Shown one piece after another: positions 34,920 to 45,600 of a DNA stretch of 64,000 nucleotides. Each line of letters begins with the position of its first letter. Within the stretch, counting starts at the first letter, position 1. This DNA comes from Kappaphycus alvarezii (Eukaryota; Rhodophyta; Florideophyceae; Gigartinales; Solieriaceae), in NCBI GenBank assembly GCA_002205965.3, contig NADL03000106.1:124001-188000 (forward strand), in the 5' to 3' direction. The notes below the pieces were generated by a model that was given only the letters and a program-made list of their open reading frames with translations, searched no databases and was not told the origin of the DNA. The translations under genes were made by a program, and so were the position numbers.

Positions 34920-36449
34920 GATAAAGTGTCGAGGAGTGAGTACCAATCACTAATGGAGCACGACACATGGGATCTAGTGCCAAGGCCAGCATACAGCAAC
35001 GTGATTTCGTCCAAGTGTGTGTATGTTCAGAAGTATGAGGCAGCACCATCTGGTGAACCAACTATCAGGTACAAGGCTCGTATGATTGCTAGAGGATTCC
35101 CGCAGATCAAGGGTGTTGACTTTTCTGAGACTTATGCACCAGTTGTTAAGTTTACCTCTATCAGGATGATTCTGTCAGTAACTGCTGTGCGGGACTTTCA
35201 TTTGCACCAGATGGATGTGAAGACTGCTTTTCTGAACGGTGAGCTTGAAGAGACAGTGTACATGGAGCAGCCAACTGGGTTTGTACAACAAGGTAACGAG
35301 GATCTGGTGTGTCGTTTGAAGAAAGCTATCTATGGGCTTAAGCAAGCACCCAGACAGTGGCATGCAAAGATATACTCTTTTCTTATTGAGGAGATGCAAC
35401 TGAATCCAAATGATGCAGATGAGTGTGTTTACACCGGAAAAATAATGGGATTTGTGGTTCTGATTGCCCTATACGTTGATGACCTGCTGATTGCAACTCC
35501 GAGTATGCAGACCATGGATCGTGTGAAGGCAGAACTGTCATCTCGTTTCCGCATGAAAGACCTCAAAGAAGCTCGCATGGTACTCGGGTTTGAGATTCAT
35601 CGTGACCTAGCGAAGCGACAGTTGTATCTGACTCAGTCTGCATACACACAGAAGGTGTTGGAACGTTTCTGCATGCATCAGTCCAAACCAGTTGAAACTC
35701 CAATGGAATGCGGTGTAAACTTGTCTGCAAGTGAGGAGGTACTTACGAATGTGCCGTACCGTCAGGCGATTGGCTGTCTCATGTACTTGTCTGTGGGAAC
35801 TCGCCCAGATATCTCATACGCAGTGTCCAAACTTGCAAAAAATGTTGAGAAACCTGGGGATACTCACTGGAAAGCAGTCAAGCGTGTACTGCGCTATCTG
35901 AATGGTACTTGTCTCACTTACGGCACAAGCACTGATTTGGCACTGCATGGGTACGTTGACTCAGACTGGGCAGGTGATGTTGCAAACCGCAAGTCTACCA
36001 GTGGATACCTGTTCATGATGACAGGAGGATCTGTTTCGTGGTGTTCACGTCAGCAAGAAGTGGTTGCACTGTCCAGTGCTGAAGCTGAATATGTGAGTCT
36101 GTGCTGTGGTACAAAGGAGGCAATCTGGCTTAGGCGACTGTGGAATGGCATCGGCATTGTTATTGGAGTTGAAGTGGACGAGTCGGTAAAGTTGCTTGTT
36201 GAACCAACACCTGTACATGTTGACAACCAAGGGTGCATTGACATTGCTCGAAATGGAGTTGTGAACAAGCGTACTAAGCACATCGACATTCGTTTCCACT
36301 TTACTCGAGAAGCTCTACGCGACAAGTCCATTGTGTTGTTCTACTGCCCAACCGATAAAATGACTTCCGATATGTTGAACAAACCACTTTGCCGTGTGAA
36401 GCACAAAAGGTTTCGTGAGGAGAATGGCGTCCGACACCTAGACCTTTGA
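34920..36449 (+). pseudogene. copia 3 reverse transcriptase and RNase H region
   Basis: Reverse transcriptase is shown by RYKARMIARGFPQIKGVDF, QMDVKTAFLNGELEE and the active-site box LYVDDLL (about 35472). RNase H is shown by YVDSDWAGDVANRKSTSGYL, SSAEAEYVSLCCGTKEAIWL and DNQGCIDIARN. This part is the best preserved and ends 20 bases before the 3' LTR. Confidence 0.9.
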
Positions 36450-36457
36450 AGTCAGTG

Positions 36458-36469
36458 ACAGAGGGGGGG
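36458..36469 (+). other. copia 3 polypurine tract
   Basis: ACAGAGGGGGGG directly precedes the 3' LTR, the position where plus-strand DNA synthesis is primed. Confidence 0.85.
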
Positions 36470-37035
36470 TGTTGGTTGTGAACCCTGTGCTGTCACTGAA
36501 AACCAAAAGTGCAGGGGGGCATGGGCTGTTTTGGAGGGTGTCGTTTGGAAAGCGCATATGCGCCTCATCTCAAACTCAACGTGAAACGGGCTTATGGTTG
36601 GCTACTGCAAATGCTCATATGCAAAGTGGTGGCGGTTACATTAGTTGCGTGTATACATGTCGTTGCATGTGTAAGAGTTGTGTTGTGAATTTGGGGACGT
36701 GTAGTGATTGTGTGGTTACGTGCAGTTGGTGAAATAGTGCATACACATGATGACATGATGTAGTGTTGTGCACTGTTGTGCACTGTTAGTTGTATGCCGG
36801 CATGAGTCTGTTCCAGTGTTACTATGTCATGTCTTGTGATGATTGGTAGTATTGAGTGTCCCGCTCAGATGGTAGGGTTTAGTTAGAGTAAGAGTTGAGT
36901 GCGAGTGTGGCGAAATAGTTCTATAGAAGTTGCGACTTGAGCACCTCCAAGTAAAATCTGGCCAGAGCTGGCGAACTTCCTTTCATTCCCCCACCTTCCT
37001 TATCCAACCTTCCCTTTCAGCTTCAACCTCTATCA
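36470..37035 (+). repeat. copia 3 3' LTR
   Basis: It starts TGTTGGTTGTGAACCC and ends CCTCTATCA. It is about 99% identical to the 5' LTR. Confidence 0.95.
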
Positions 37036-37320
37036 TGGGTAGCGAAATGCTGTATAAGGTAACCGTCACTGTCAGATCGGGGCGTGAGAAAAAAGGTAGT
37101 AGTTGAAATTCCAACCAAAAATTGACCGTTCTAGTGACTCACATTATATTAATAACCCAAAAAAAAGACTAAAACAGAATTCTAGGCGACTTTTACACCT
37201 GATAAATGTTCTCGCCTTTTTCAATACCCCTCACTGGTTCTGTGCATACTAGACATACTACATATTACAGTCTTAGTGCGTTGGTTCCCTGTATAGCGTT
37301 TAAAGTAGAGGTGAAGAGTC
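37036..37320 (+). mobile_element. Right part of a deleted piggyBac relative
   Basis: It aligns with 27060-27295 at the right end of the piggyBac relic. Shared features are ATAAGGTA, GATCGGGGCGTG, AATAACC.AA, CTTTT.CACC and GCATACTA..CATACTAC. With 31157-31330 it makes a non-autonomous element of roughly 460 bases that lacks the transposase. Confidence 0.75.
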
Positions 37321-38100
37321 AACCGTGCAATCAGAGTGGGCTGCAAGAAGTTATTCTTCCTGAAAGTACAAGTTTGGGTGATTGCTGAAAATGTTTATTC
37401 ATTCTAATGTCTTTGTTTTGATTTTTTTGTCTGTTTTCTTTTGTTCCTTTTTTTATTGTCCTTTTTTTCTTTTGCTTCTTTCACTGCTTTTGTTTTTTCT
37501 TTTCTTTTTACCTATTTAAGACATTTCTGTTTCGTACGGCTACCAACTAAACCTGCCAATTATTACTTCCCTCTCAACTCTTTCTAACCATTGTGGTCTT
37601 TCTGCATCCTTAGTGGCTCAGTAGGCCTCTGAAACTTCCCTTCAAATACCAGGAAGGCTTAGAATTTAGCAGTAACTGAAGGTATTGCCCCTTAAACTTC
37701 CAGCTAAGCAATGAAATTCCGGAAAAAATACAAGAAACCCTACAGTTTTATGGGTACTGTCACCTTTAACTTAGGTTTGCACACCATAAGTCCGAGGAGA
37801 TGAGTGAATTCACTGCTTTGGGGACAACAGATAGTACAAGTAAACTCAATAGTGGTGATGGGGTTTAAGTTATTCGGGATGTTTTGGTCTAGTGGTGTTC
37901 GGGTTTACATGTTTCCGGGGTCTGGCCCGAATCTCTAATCCCCTCTTTTATATAGCAAACTCAGAACTATCAAAATGCGCTAGATAGTAGTAAAACCTAG
38001 AATAAATTTACAAAGTAGCCTCTGCAGTACTTTTTTGACTGGGTTTTATGCTTATCGCACAGTGTCGTAGGGCACTGCTCACAATATGGGGCCCAAAGCC
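37321..38100. other. T-rich non-coding stretch
   Basis: No gene was seen. Positions 37410-37510 are a low-complexity TTTTCTTTTG-type tract. The remainder has no recognisable frame or repeat. Confidence 0.4.
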
Positions 38101-38107
38101 ATGCTAA

Positions 38108-38121
38108 GTACTGTACAGTAC
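38108..38121. repeat. GTACTGTACAGTAC palindrome
   Basis: A perfect 14-base palindrome of the GTAC family. About 30 bases further on, ATCCAAATTTGAGGC occurs twice in tandem (about 38137 and 38158). Confidence 0.85.
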
Positions 38122-38230
38122 ATGGTACGCGCGATCCAAATTTGAGGCCCTCTCTGGATCCAAATTTGAGGCGGTGGTAACTTTATGGCATCAGTAGAAT
38201 TGGTGTCCGCTGCAGGATCCGACTATACTG

Positions 38231-38473
38231 CTAGCTAAGTGCTAACCGGGTGGTGCACGTCGGCCACGTGCAGCGACATACGCGATTCAATAGATTGTGC
38301 ACTCCACGACCAGATTGTGCTACTAATGCGCCTAAAAATCCGATTGCGGATAACTCCTGTCGACGTGTGGAATTTGTCAGCAATGCGAGGCACCAGTCCC
38401 TCTGTGAAGCGGACGGTTTCGGGGGGGGGCGAATATTGTACGTCTTGTTGGCGGTAAAACACTTTCCAAGCAT
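38231..38473 (-). CDS. Unrecognised frame with helix-turn-helix-like segment
   Basis: Two overlapping minus-strand frames cover this GC-rich patch. One reads RFTEGLVPRIADKFHTSTGV followed by IRNRIF, which has the spacing of a transposase N-terminal helix-turn-helix (IA.KF.VS..TV.R.). No catalytic domain follows. The patch is flanked on both sides by GTAC palindromes, as the piggyBac left end is, so a small non-autonomous DNA transposon is possible. Family unresolved. Confidence 0.25.
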   Translation of the reverse strand: MLGKCFTANKTYNIRPPPKPSASQRDWCLALLTNSTRRQELSAIGFLGALVAQSGRGVHNLLNRVCRCTWPTCTTRLALS

Positions 38474-38511
38474 AAAAGGTATAGTAATTTTGAAAGCGAA
38501 TGTACGGAACG

Positions 38512-38612
38512 CACAGTACTGTACTTTACTGTATGCACAGCATAAGGCTGTCCCTTACTGTATCTCGTTCTGTATCTTAGTGCTACAGTACAGGATGTAC
38601 AGTACAGTACAT
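38512..38612. repeat. GTAC-rich palindromic cluster
   Basis: It contains CAGTACTGTAC near 38514, TTACTGTAT words, and GTACAGTACAGTAC at 38597-38610. It is the right-hand partner of the palindrome at 38108. Confidence 0.8.
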
Positions 38613-38710
38613 ATGAAAACCACTGCATTGCAATTTAATTTATCAAATTTCACGCGTCAGGACGTTTCTTGTCGTTGATTACCATTTTTCCAGTAGAACA
38701 GTAAGGGGGG

Positions 38711-38748
38711 GATGTGGGGTGATTTAATATTTGAAAGATATGGTCGGT
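38711..38748 (+). repeat. Dispersed motif around TTTAATATTTGAA, copy 2
   Basis: It begins directly after a purine run (AAGGGGGGGA) with TGTGGGGTGATTTAATATTT followed by GAAAGATATGGTCGG. A polypurine run followed by TG is the arrangement seen at the start of a 3' LTR. No internal coding parts lie upstream. Confidence 0.5.
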
Positions 38749-39062
38749 TGTGGCCCGGAATAGTATCCTAATAACAGTAAGGGTGAAGAACCTAAACAAT
38801 CCTCTTTTTCCAATGCTCTCCTGAAGTACTCGCCATAGACGCTTTAAGCAAAAGTATCCTCTCCAATGTGCATTGTATGTACAGTGATAGACTCGGCCTT
38901 CTGATGTAGTGCTCCCACGTTATGGCCTTAATGGCTTGAAAGGGTACAATTCTTTTGCTAACAAAATATCCACACATGTGGTAAAAGTGGTAACAATATT
39001 TTACATGCAATTTTAAACCCCGATAAGCTGGGAGAACTTTACCGTCAAGAGTAAAGAAAGCC

Positions 39063-39069
39063 TATAAAT
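39063..39069 (+). promoter_or_regulatory. TATA box of the GNAT-like gene
   Basis: TATAAAT lies 80 bases before the chosen ATG. A transcription start about 30 bases downstream would fall near 39093. An upstream ATG at 39096 is in a different frame and would be almost at the 5' end of the mRNA. Confidence 0.5.
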
Positions 39070-39142
39070 CCGAAGCAGGCCACTACAACAGCGCTATGCT
39101 TCGATCCACCTTGCACCTATCCACATTCAACAAATCTTCGCG

Positions 39143-40135
39143 ATGCCAACATCTCTTTCAGCCTTTGTCAATCCTTGTCCACTTCCTATCCGAACGGGTT
39201 TCCCTCGTTCTTCCAATTCTATTAAGGAACGGAAATATCTGAGAGTCAGGCCAGGAACTAATCGACCAGATCCCCACTATGTTTTACCCCAATCCAATGC
39301 TCCGGTGAAACTTGTCGCTGTTGCTGGGAGTAGCTCGACAAGTGACTTCAAAGAGGATACACTGCCGACTGATCAATCAGACATGAAATCATGCAATGTT
39401 TGTCATCGTCCCTCTACTCTATTCCGAGTAGCACGTCTGTCTGATATGGTACAAATTCAGCAGCTCATGTCGCACAAGAATCTCCTGCAGCAAGATTCCC
39501 ACACACTTGAGAATTATATAAGCAGAAGGGAGGTCTTCGTTGCTGTCGAAAGATCTTTGAACGATCGTGCGGTAATTGTTGGAGCTTTGCGGTTCTTTTC
39601 AGTCCCCCGCGGCCCAGCTCGCGAGAACCTATTGCGTAAGCTTGGCATAGTTCGGAAAATTGGAGAGCATGAAAAGGGAAACTTAAACCTCTTTGGGATC
39701 CCAGAATCACGACAAAGCAATAGTAATGTGTCATTAGAACTAAGAGACGGAAATCGAATGCCAAGAAACTTCGATAATATGATTATGTTTTATGGAGGGA
39801 GCCTCATTCTCAAATCAAAGAACACGATGACGGGGCTACGGCTGTTAGCATTTGCATGTTCGCAATTTCCGGAACTTGTAAATGGAACTATGCCAGGAGA
39901 TGTGAAAGATGGGCGCAATTTCTCTCAGAGAGAAGATGGGGCCACACGGGTCGGGCTTCTGTTCGGTTGCCGTCCAGGGGATGAATTTTTAAACAGGTAT
40001 GTGATGGCAGGTTGGTTGAGACATCTACGGCAGGTGTTTGGCAAGGAAGGGGAGATAGAGCGATTACATGCAAGGCATATTCGGGAAGATGGCGTGGAAG
40101 CGTTAGGGAATCTCATTATTTATAGCAGAAAGTAG
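39143..40135 (+). CDS. GNAT-like N-acetyltransferase, probably plastid-targeted
   Basis: An intact, intronless frame of 330 residues and the best-supported host gene in the window. Residues 1 to about 65 are rich in Ser, Pro, Arg and hydroxylated residues with few acids (MPTSLSAFVNPCPLPIRTGF), as in a plastid transit peptide. A CNVC pair follows at 84-87. From about residue 93 the sequence fits the GNAT fold: FRVARLSDMVQIQQLM is the first strand and helix, and residues 131-152 (VFVAVERSLNDRAVIVGALRFF) form the next strands. NMIMFYGGSLILKS (about 212-225) followed by MTGLRLLAFAC is the position of the acetyl-CoA-binding strand and helix. The canonical R/Q-x-x-G-x-G/A is not clear there. A C-terminal basic helix-rich region ends IIYSRK. 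The substrate is unknown. The GNAT call is from pattern and order, not a search. Confidence 0.6.
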   Translation: MPTSLSAFVNPCPLPIRTGFPRSSNSIKERKYLRVRPGTNRPDPHYVLPQSNAPVKLVAVAGSSSTSDFKEDTLPTDQSDMKSCNVCHRPSTLFRVARLSDMVQIQQLMSHKNLLQQDSHTLENYISRREVFVAVERSLNDRAVIVGALRFFSVPRGPARENLLRKLGIVRKIGEHEKGNLNLFGIPESRQSNSNVSLELRDGNRMPRNFDNMIMFYGGSLILKSKNTMTGLRLLAFACSQFPELVNGTMPGDVKDGRNFSQREDGATRVGLLFGCRPGDEFLNRYVMAGWLRHLRQVFGKEGEIERLHARHIREDGVEALGNLIIYSRK

Positions 40136-41440
40136 ATAGAAGGAGGCCTCTAGGCGGTCCTGCAGAAAGTCCATGGCGCCTGGCTGATCCTTTAATTTGT
40201 AAACCCACATCTATCACATCAAATATTCTAGGAACAATAAGTCTCATTTTCCGAACAGTGAAATTCCGTAGTTATACCCCATATAGATTCAAATTCATGA
40301 CTCGTTTGCTGTCATCTAACATACCTTATTATGGCATTCGACATCTAGCAATCCTCTAGCGTCGGCACTGAGTCTGGGGAGCCCTATAATCGAAAACCAT
40401 CGACATTTGCTCGCAAACCCATCAAATCGACGATTAGAAATACAAACTAGTCGCTCTACAAATCTGGACCAATGCCATTGGGCAAGGGGCGTTCTCTTTC
40501 CACGACAAGTCGCGTCGATGGTCACTGTCAACGCTGCCTACTTGTTGCCTAGGCTAAGAGATACATCTCAGTGAGTGGAAATGCTTAGTCGTTCTTACCA
40601 AAGGTCCTGCGACATGCTTTGAATGAAAATTCATAGGACTCCTTACCGTCGTGCCACCCGCCTTAATCCATTGCTATTTACTTCTCAAGAAACTGACTTT
40701 CTTTAGTATCAATTAAAACCCCAAAATCCCCCTCTCGGGAATTACAAACTTGAATGCAAAGACAATAATAGTTAATAATAATAATAGAGAGTGCACAAAT
40801 CTCTACTTGCGACCCTGTTATTTCATGAAATAGACTTCCAAAATTAGGGAAGGACGGAACTATATTTGTTGTTAGTAGGAGATGCCGGCAGGCAACAATT
40901 ATGAGCTTAAAAGTATCTACAAGGGAGAGAGAGACCTCTATTGAATTACTAGCGTAAGACTGTTGCAGTTCTTAAGCTTTTTGGTAAATCTTTCTGCAAT
41001 TGATTGCAACCGCAATTCGCTGTTTAACCAAGGAGCACAGGATAAGCGAGAATCGCCGGCTTTAGGCGACAGGGCTGATCCCTTTTCGATACGCCATGTA
41101 TTCGGAAATACGTTACAGTCCAGCTTCGGTGCCATGACCAACAGAGCCGTAGATATCGAAAACAATGGGGTTAAATTCCATCTCAAGGTCATCACACAGG
41201 TCGATAATGTCCCCTCATGACTTCATGGGTTCGGGGCGGGAGGAGGGATTTATCGGAGTACGGAGAACGACTATACGGTGCAGAGTGGGGGATGATCACA
41301 GAAACATCGTACCCTTGTGGGTGCGGGGAGAATTGGGGTCATCAGTAAGGAGGTCAAGATGGTGACGGCTAAATGACGGGAGATGAGCATCCTGGGGGAA
41401 TTTCAATTCGTCAGTTGGGGGTAAGGCGACATAGAGGAGT
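40136..41440. other. No recognised gene downstream of the GNAT-like gene
   Basis: Positions 40767-40790 form a short AATAAT microsatellite. The paired open frames at 40938-41195 (minus) and 40963-41220 (plus) overlap completely and match nothing I know. A 3' untranslated region for the GNAT-like gene should lie in the first few hundred bases, but no clear polyadenylation signal was recognised. Confidence 0.35.
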
Positions 41441-41486
41441 TTGACCCGAACCGCACCTTTCAAATATTAAAGAACCAAATCGACTT
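41441..41486 (-). repeat. Dispersed motif around TTTAATATTTGAA, copy 3
   Basis: On the minus strand it reads GATTTGGTTCTTTAATATTT followed by GAAAGGTGCGGTTCGGG. This copy is closest to copy 1 at 11958-11997 and gives a shared chance translation RFGSLIFER in both. Confidence 0.6.
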
Positions 41487-41996
41487 ACCACTGAGAAGAG
41501 TATTTCACTGACAGCAGTGTGGCGATGAACGCAGCCATCTGCGCAAGAGCAAACAGAACCGTGGTGCCGGGAGATGTCGAGCATCGGGGCTGAGCGGAGT
41601 TCGGAACTAACATATAATTGGCAGCGCTCGGCACCTGAGAAAAGCTGGAAACCGAACCGGAAGGAAACGAGAGTACGCCATCCTTCCGGAGCGACGTGGT
41701 CTCCGAGGGAACTTTGGGGTGCGGGGGAAATCAGACTTATGGCGCTCAGGATGGTTATGGATTCCAAGCGCATTTGGAACTGCGTGAGTGCCGCAGGTAG
41801 GGTAGCGGGACGGAGCAGAGAGCGATGTATCTTTCCTTTGAGATTGTCTCTAGCCAGGTACTGATAGTTTCGTAGAAAAGATGAGTGGGAAGCGCTATAA
41901 TGTCAGAAGGGCTGGTACTCAAAGGTGAGGCGAAACCCCTTGAGTTTCGGAGGCTTGATGGAGGGAATCATGTATAATCGAAAGGAAGGGGAAGTG

Positions 41997-42294
41997 TATA
42001 TAAGGGAGGAGACTCTGGACCAGGGGAGGCGAGAGACCACGTAAGCGACGTATCATGCATCTGCTAGAGATGTTCAATAAGGGTCAGACCGAGACCCCTA
42101 GACGGCTGGGCGATTGGAGTAGATCGAATATATCTTCCAACTGTAAAAACACCCAAAAATTCCCCCATTGGACAAGCTGCCAGTACTCCGATGACATGGG
42201 ACTAGTCGATACTTGGAATGGCATTCACAGTCCAAAGGCGAAGGCCTCGGCTCTGGAGATGTTGAAATCCGACGGGGTACAGAGAAGAACGTAG
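41997..42294 (+). CDS. Unrecognised 79-codon frame behind a TATA box
   Basis: TATATAA at 41997-42003 lies about 52 bases before the ATG at 42055. The frame (MHLLEMFNKGQTETPRRLGD and onward) has no recognisable domain and stops at 42294. The surrounding 41.2-42.6 kb is purine-rich and could be the LTR and leader of an undetected element, since one of the TTTAATATTTGAA motifs lies 500 bases away. Treat as a weak call. Confidence 0.2.
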
Positions 42295-42659
42295 ATCATG
42301 CGACGGGCACTAGCACAGTGGCGAAACAAATGGTAGCCGATTTGCGGAAAACTGGTCCCAGGGATGACAGATTTCGGAACGCAGAACTTCCCATACGGAA
42401 ACAAGATCATCAGAAGAGAGGTCAGTCTCGAGATCAAGCAAACCAGAGAAAGTAAAAGCGGGAGCGTCGAAATTTTTGGAGTAACAAGCGAGGTTTCGGT
42501 AAGGGTCGTAGGCAGCACTGACGGGTGTTAAGTCGCGTTCCGCCGCACAATGTAGGAATAGTTGGTATCTGCAGGTTGAATGATCGAACAGTTGTCAAGA
42601 AACCCGGTAGGCCCTTGCAGATAGGGCACGGAGCGAACCGAATTCGTGTTCTATATGAA

Positions 42660-45600
42660 AGGTAAACAAGGTTATGTACCCTTCTACCCGCAACACACCC
42701 ACCTCTTCTCTATTGATGTGAGGGCAGCCTGTATGGTTTCAAAATTCCTAAGTCTTTGGTGTTAACTTTTATCAAATTAGATTTTCGTTCGCCATTCGTC
42801 TCATATGTCCTCCTTTAGCTGGTATTATGAGCGAGCAGAGTTTCTTTCGATATATCTGTTGTTACGTAGATCATTGATTCTATTTAAAGATGTTTATTCC
42901 AGATCATGTACGTCAAATTAGAGACACTTAGAAATAGCGATTCCTTCATGCGATGAGTCTGTTAGTATGTAACCGTTCCTTTCCACAACCTTCTGTTTCC
43001 TGTATCCGAGATCCGTCCTTAGCCCCCCTTCTTTAAATCAATCGTTCTACCTTTTTCTTCCATAAAAAGAACTTCCAAAGTATTTTCCTTGTTAGATCCA
43101 TATCACTGTAGGATTCCATACATATTATATCTTATGTTTGAAGATTTGGTCCTCATTTTGCTCAAAGAAACCTTTCGACTTGTAATCCAGTTAATCCCCA
43201 AATTCAGTTTCGATATTTTTCAAGCAGAGTTTTCACTATTGTCCCGAATGTATGAAACTTAAGAGCCGTAAAATCACCTCGAAATTTTTAACTTGACCAA
43301 GGCCGTGAAATTTGTCGAAGAAATGCCCTATTTTAAAGTACTACAGCGAAGTAGTTGAAGCAACAACCTTATAATCTACCACTACAATAACTCATGAACT
43401 TTTCCTCAATATGACCAATCTCCGCTCCCCCTCACCATTAACAATCAGCTAGAGATCGCCGTCCCATCAAAAGCCTGTCTCTGATGGGCAATGGGCCAAC
43501 TGACTATGACGACTACCGCAAAAGGGTGTACTGGGAAATATTTCGGGAGTAGGTTCACAGTTAATTTTTGGAGTAGGCAGAGGAGGCAGGAGGGCAGTGC
43601 GGATGTGGGGAGTACGAAGATGAGAAGAACTAGGCGAGCCCATGCATGAAACTGGTGTAAAACCGCGGGGCAGTTGTTGTTGAGGACGGAGGGGAGAGTG
43701 AGGGTAAAATCGTGTTCTCAAATCTATCTGTTTGATATACAGCGGAAGTTGAGGGTCATGAGGAGAGATGGCAGGCCTTTTATATGGATCCGGAGGCTAC
43801 GTATCATTCTGGGGTGTTTGACAGAATTTTAAGAGACTACGTTTTGGGTACGGATATTCTAAAGGAGTTGTTTGGCCCTGATCCCAAGGATAGATGTTTT
43901 GAGTAGTATATGTGGATATCTATCCACATATTATCTAACGCTAGTCTTTTTCGTCCACAAGATTCCCTCCAATACACTTTATGGTGTTTAATACGTTTTT
44001 TAGACTTTACGGCTTGTCGAAACGTCCATGTAAGCTGATTAAATATAATTTTCTAGGAGCCAGTAAGCAAGCCGAGAAAATAATTTAAGTGAAGACCAAA
44101 TAGTTGGAAGTTGAACGTCAAATTGGGACATTGGACGCATTTCTTGTACGTTAGTTGCTGAACGTAGTTGAGACTCATTTCCCCTTCTTTAATCACTGGC
44201 AGCCCCCTGACCCACCGTCCTTATCTACCTTTTGTTTTTCACATAATTGTAATTAGATAGGACATTTATCGCTCTCCAAACCTTCATTTCAGGGTAATTA
44301 GTTCTGAGGATTTCCTTCTTGCCGCCGTATTCCTTCAAGGGCCACTAGTTTTTGTTTGAGAGGTCCTAGAACGCCTATATTTGACATCAAACCCGTTTTT
44401 TTACTCGAAATTTGCCACAAAGAAAGAATATTGCATCCGGTCATATAAAATTGACGTAGCTGGCTACCATTGACCCATCATGATCTTCAAATGTGAGCCT
44501 CGGATCAAACTTTCGATTTTACTTGCAGTTATATCAATTTATAAAGAGATATACAACGTCAGGTTGACTACGAATTCCGGTCGTAAGCGCATCGATCTGG
44601 TATCTGTGTACCATGATTTGTTTTTCCCTCTTTTTTTGAGTTCATTAATAATTAAGACGTCTTTGATATAATTTAAGTCTAGAGTTCCATCTATTCTTAA
44701 TTCTTCACGAGATCATTTAGAACCGCAGCGGTTCCGAACAAGATTAATCTTACGTTACCGTTGATGGACGACACTCCAACAAATGTATTCTGACAATTAC
44801 ACTATCATGGGTCAGGAAATTTAAACAAAATAAATTATTATAGTTGCATTGAAAGCCTGATCAGGTCGAACAGTCTCATCGCAATGTTCTCGGATTCGAA
44901 CGATTCTAAAATTCCATGTTTGCAATTAAGATAAGTTGCGAGCGCGGTTGTAATCAGTTTTTCGAATTAGATTAAATCCGACAAATGGAGCGATCGCGAT
45001 GTGGTATGAAGATATTAAGTTTTATTCAAGGCAGTAAGAATGAGAAACTATTTTTAGTTTCCGAAAAAAACAGGTAAGAGGCTAGATATTACTTGCGAGC
45101 CTCTGCTCATTCCGGAATAATAGTTAATTCTTGAACGCTCAATGTTGTTTTAAATCTTTTTAGCTCTTATTCCCGTCTTGAACCACATTATTTTTATTTT
45201 TTCTTGGACAAACGAAGTTGTCCTTTACCAAGAAGTTGGTTCATCGAGATACGCTCAATTTGGTTCATGTAGTTTGCTACGTTTGCATTAGTGTAGCTCA
45301 CAAACCTTGAACTTACTCCTTTATTGTGACTAAAAGGTCCATCTGATTATACGGGAGGCGCTGTGAGGAATCAAGCTTCTAGATATTTATTTTTTGAATT
45401 AATGTCTTTAAGTATCAAACGCTCCAACTAATACTTGATGACCTCATGGAATTTGCTAGGTGTCAGGGAAAAATGCACCTGGTTTGGTACAATAATGACA
45501 ATGAATACTCTACTTTCATCTAACGCGAAAAAACCTCAATAAACTTCGCAGCCATTTTTGGTTAAGACAGGCTCGAAAAAACGTAATGTGATGTTTTCGG

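Larger units (their letters stand above)
31331..37035 (+). mobile_element. Young Ty1/copia element inserted in the piggyBac relative (copia 3)
   Basis: A 5.7 kb element with two near-identical LTRs (568 and 566 bases; about six substitutions and two single-base length differences, so about 99% identical). It has a primer-binding site directly after the 5' LTR and a G-run polypurine tract directly before the 3' LTR. TGGG is duplicated at 31327-31330 and 37036-37039, or ATGGG if one counts the A shared with the LTR end. Coding parts in order are gag with zinc knuckle, protease, integrase, then reverse transcriptase and RNase H, the copia order. The copy is structurally complete. Its coding region has about three breaks, so it looks inactive. 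LTR identity marks it as the youngest insertion in the window. Confidence 0.95.

Noticed and set aside
36469-36783. Open frames inside both LTRs of copia 3 (also at 31285-31644)
   Set aside because: They recur because the LTRs are near-identical. They are TG-rich chance frames, not genes.
40770-40790. AATAAT run as a regulatory or origin element
   Set aside because: A short microsatellite in AT-rich DNA needs no further explanation.
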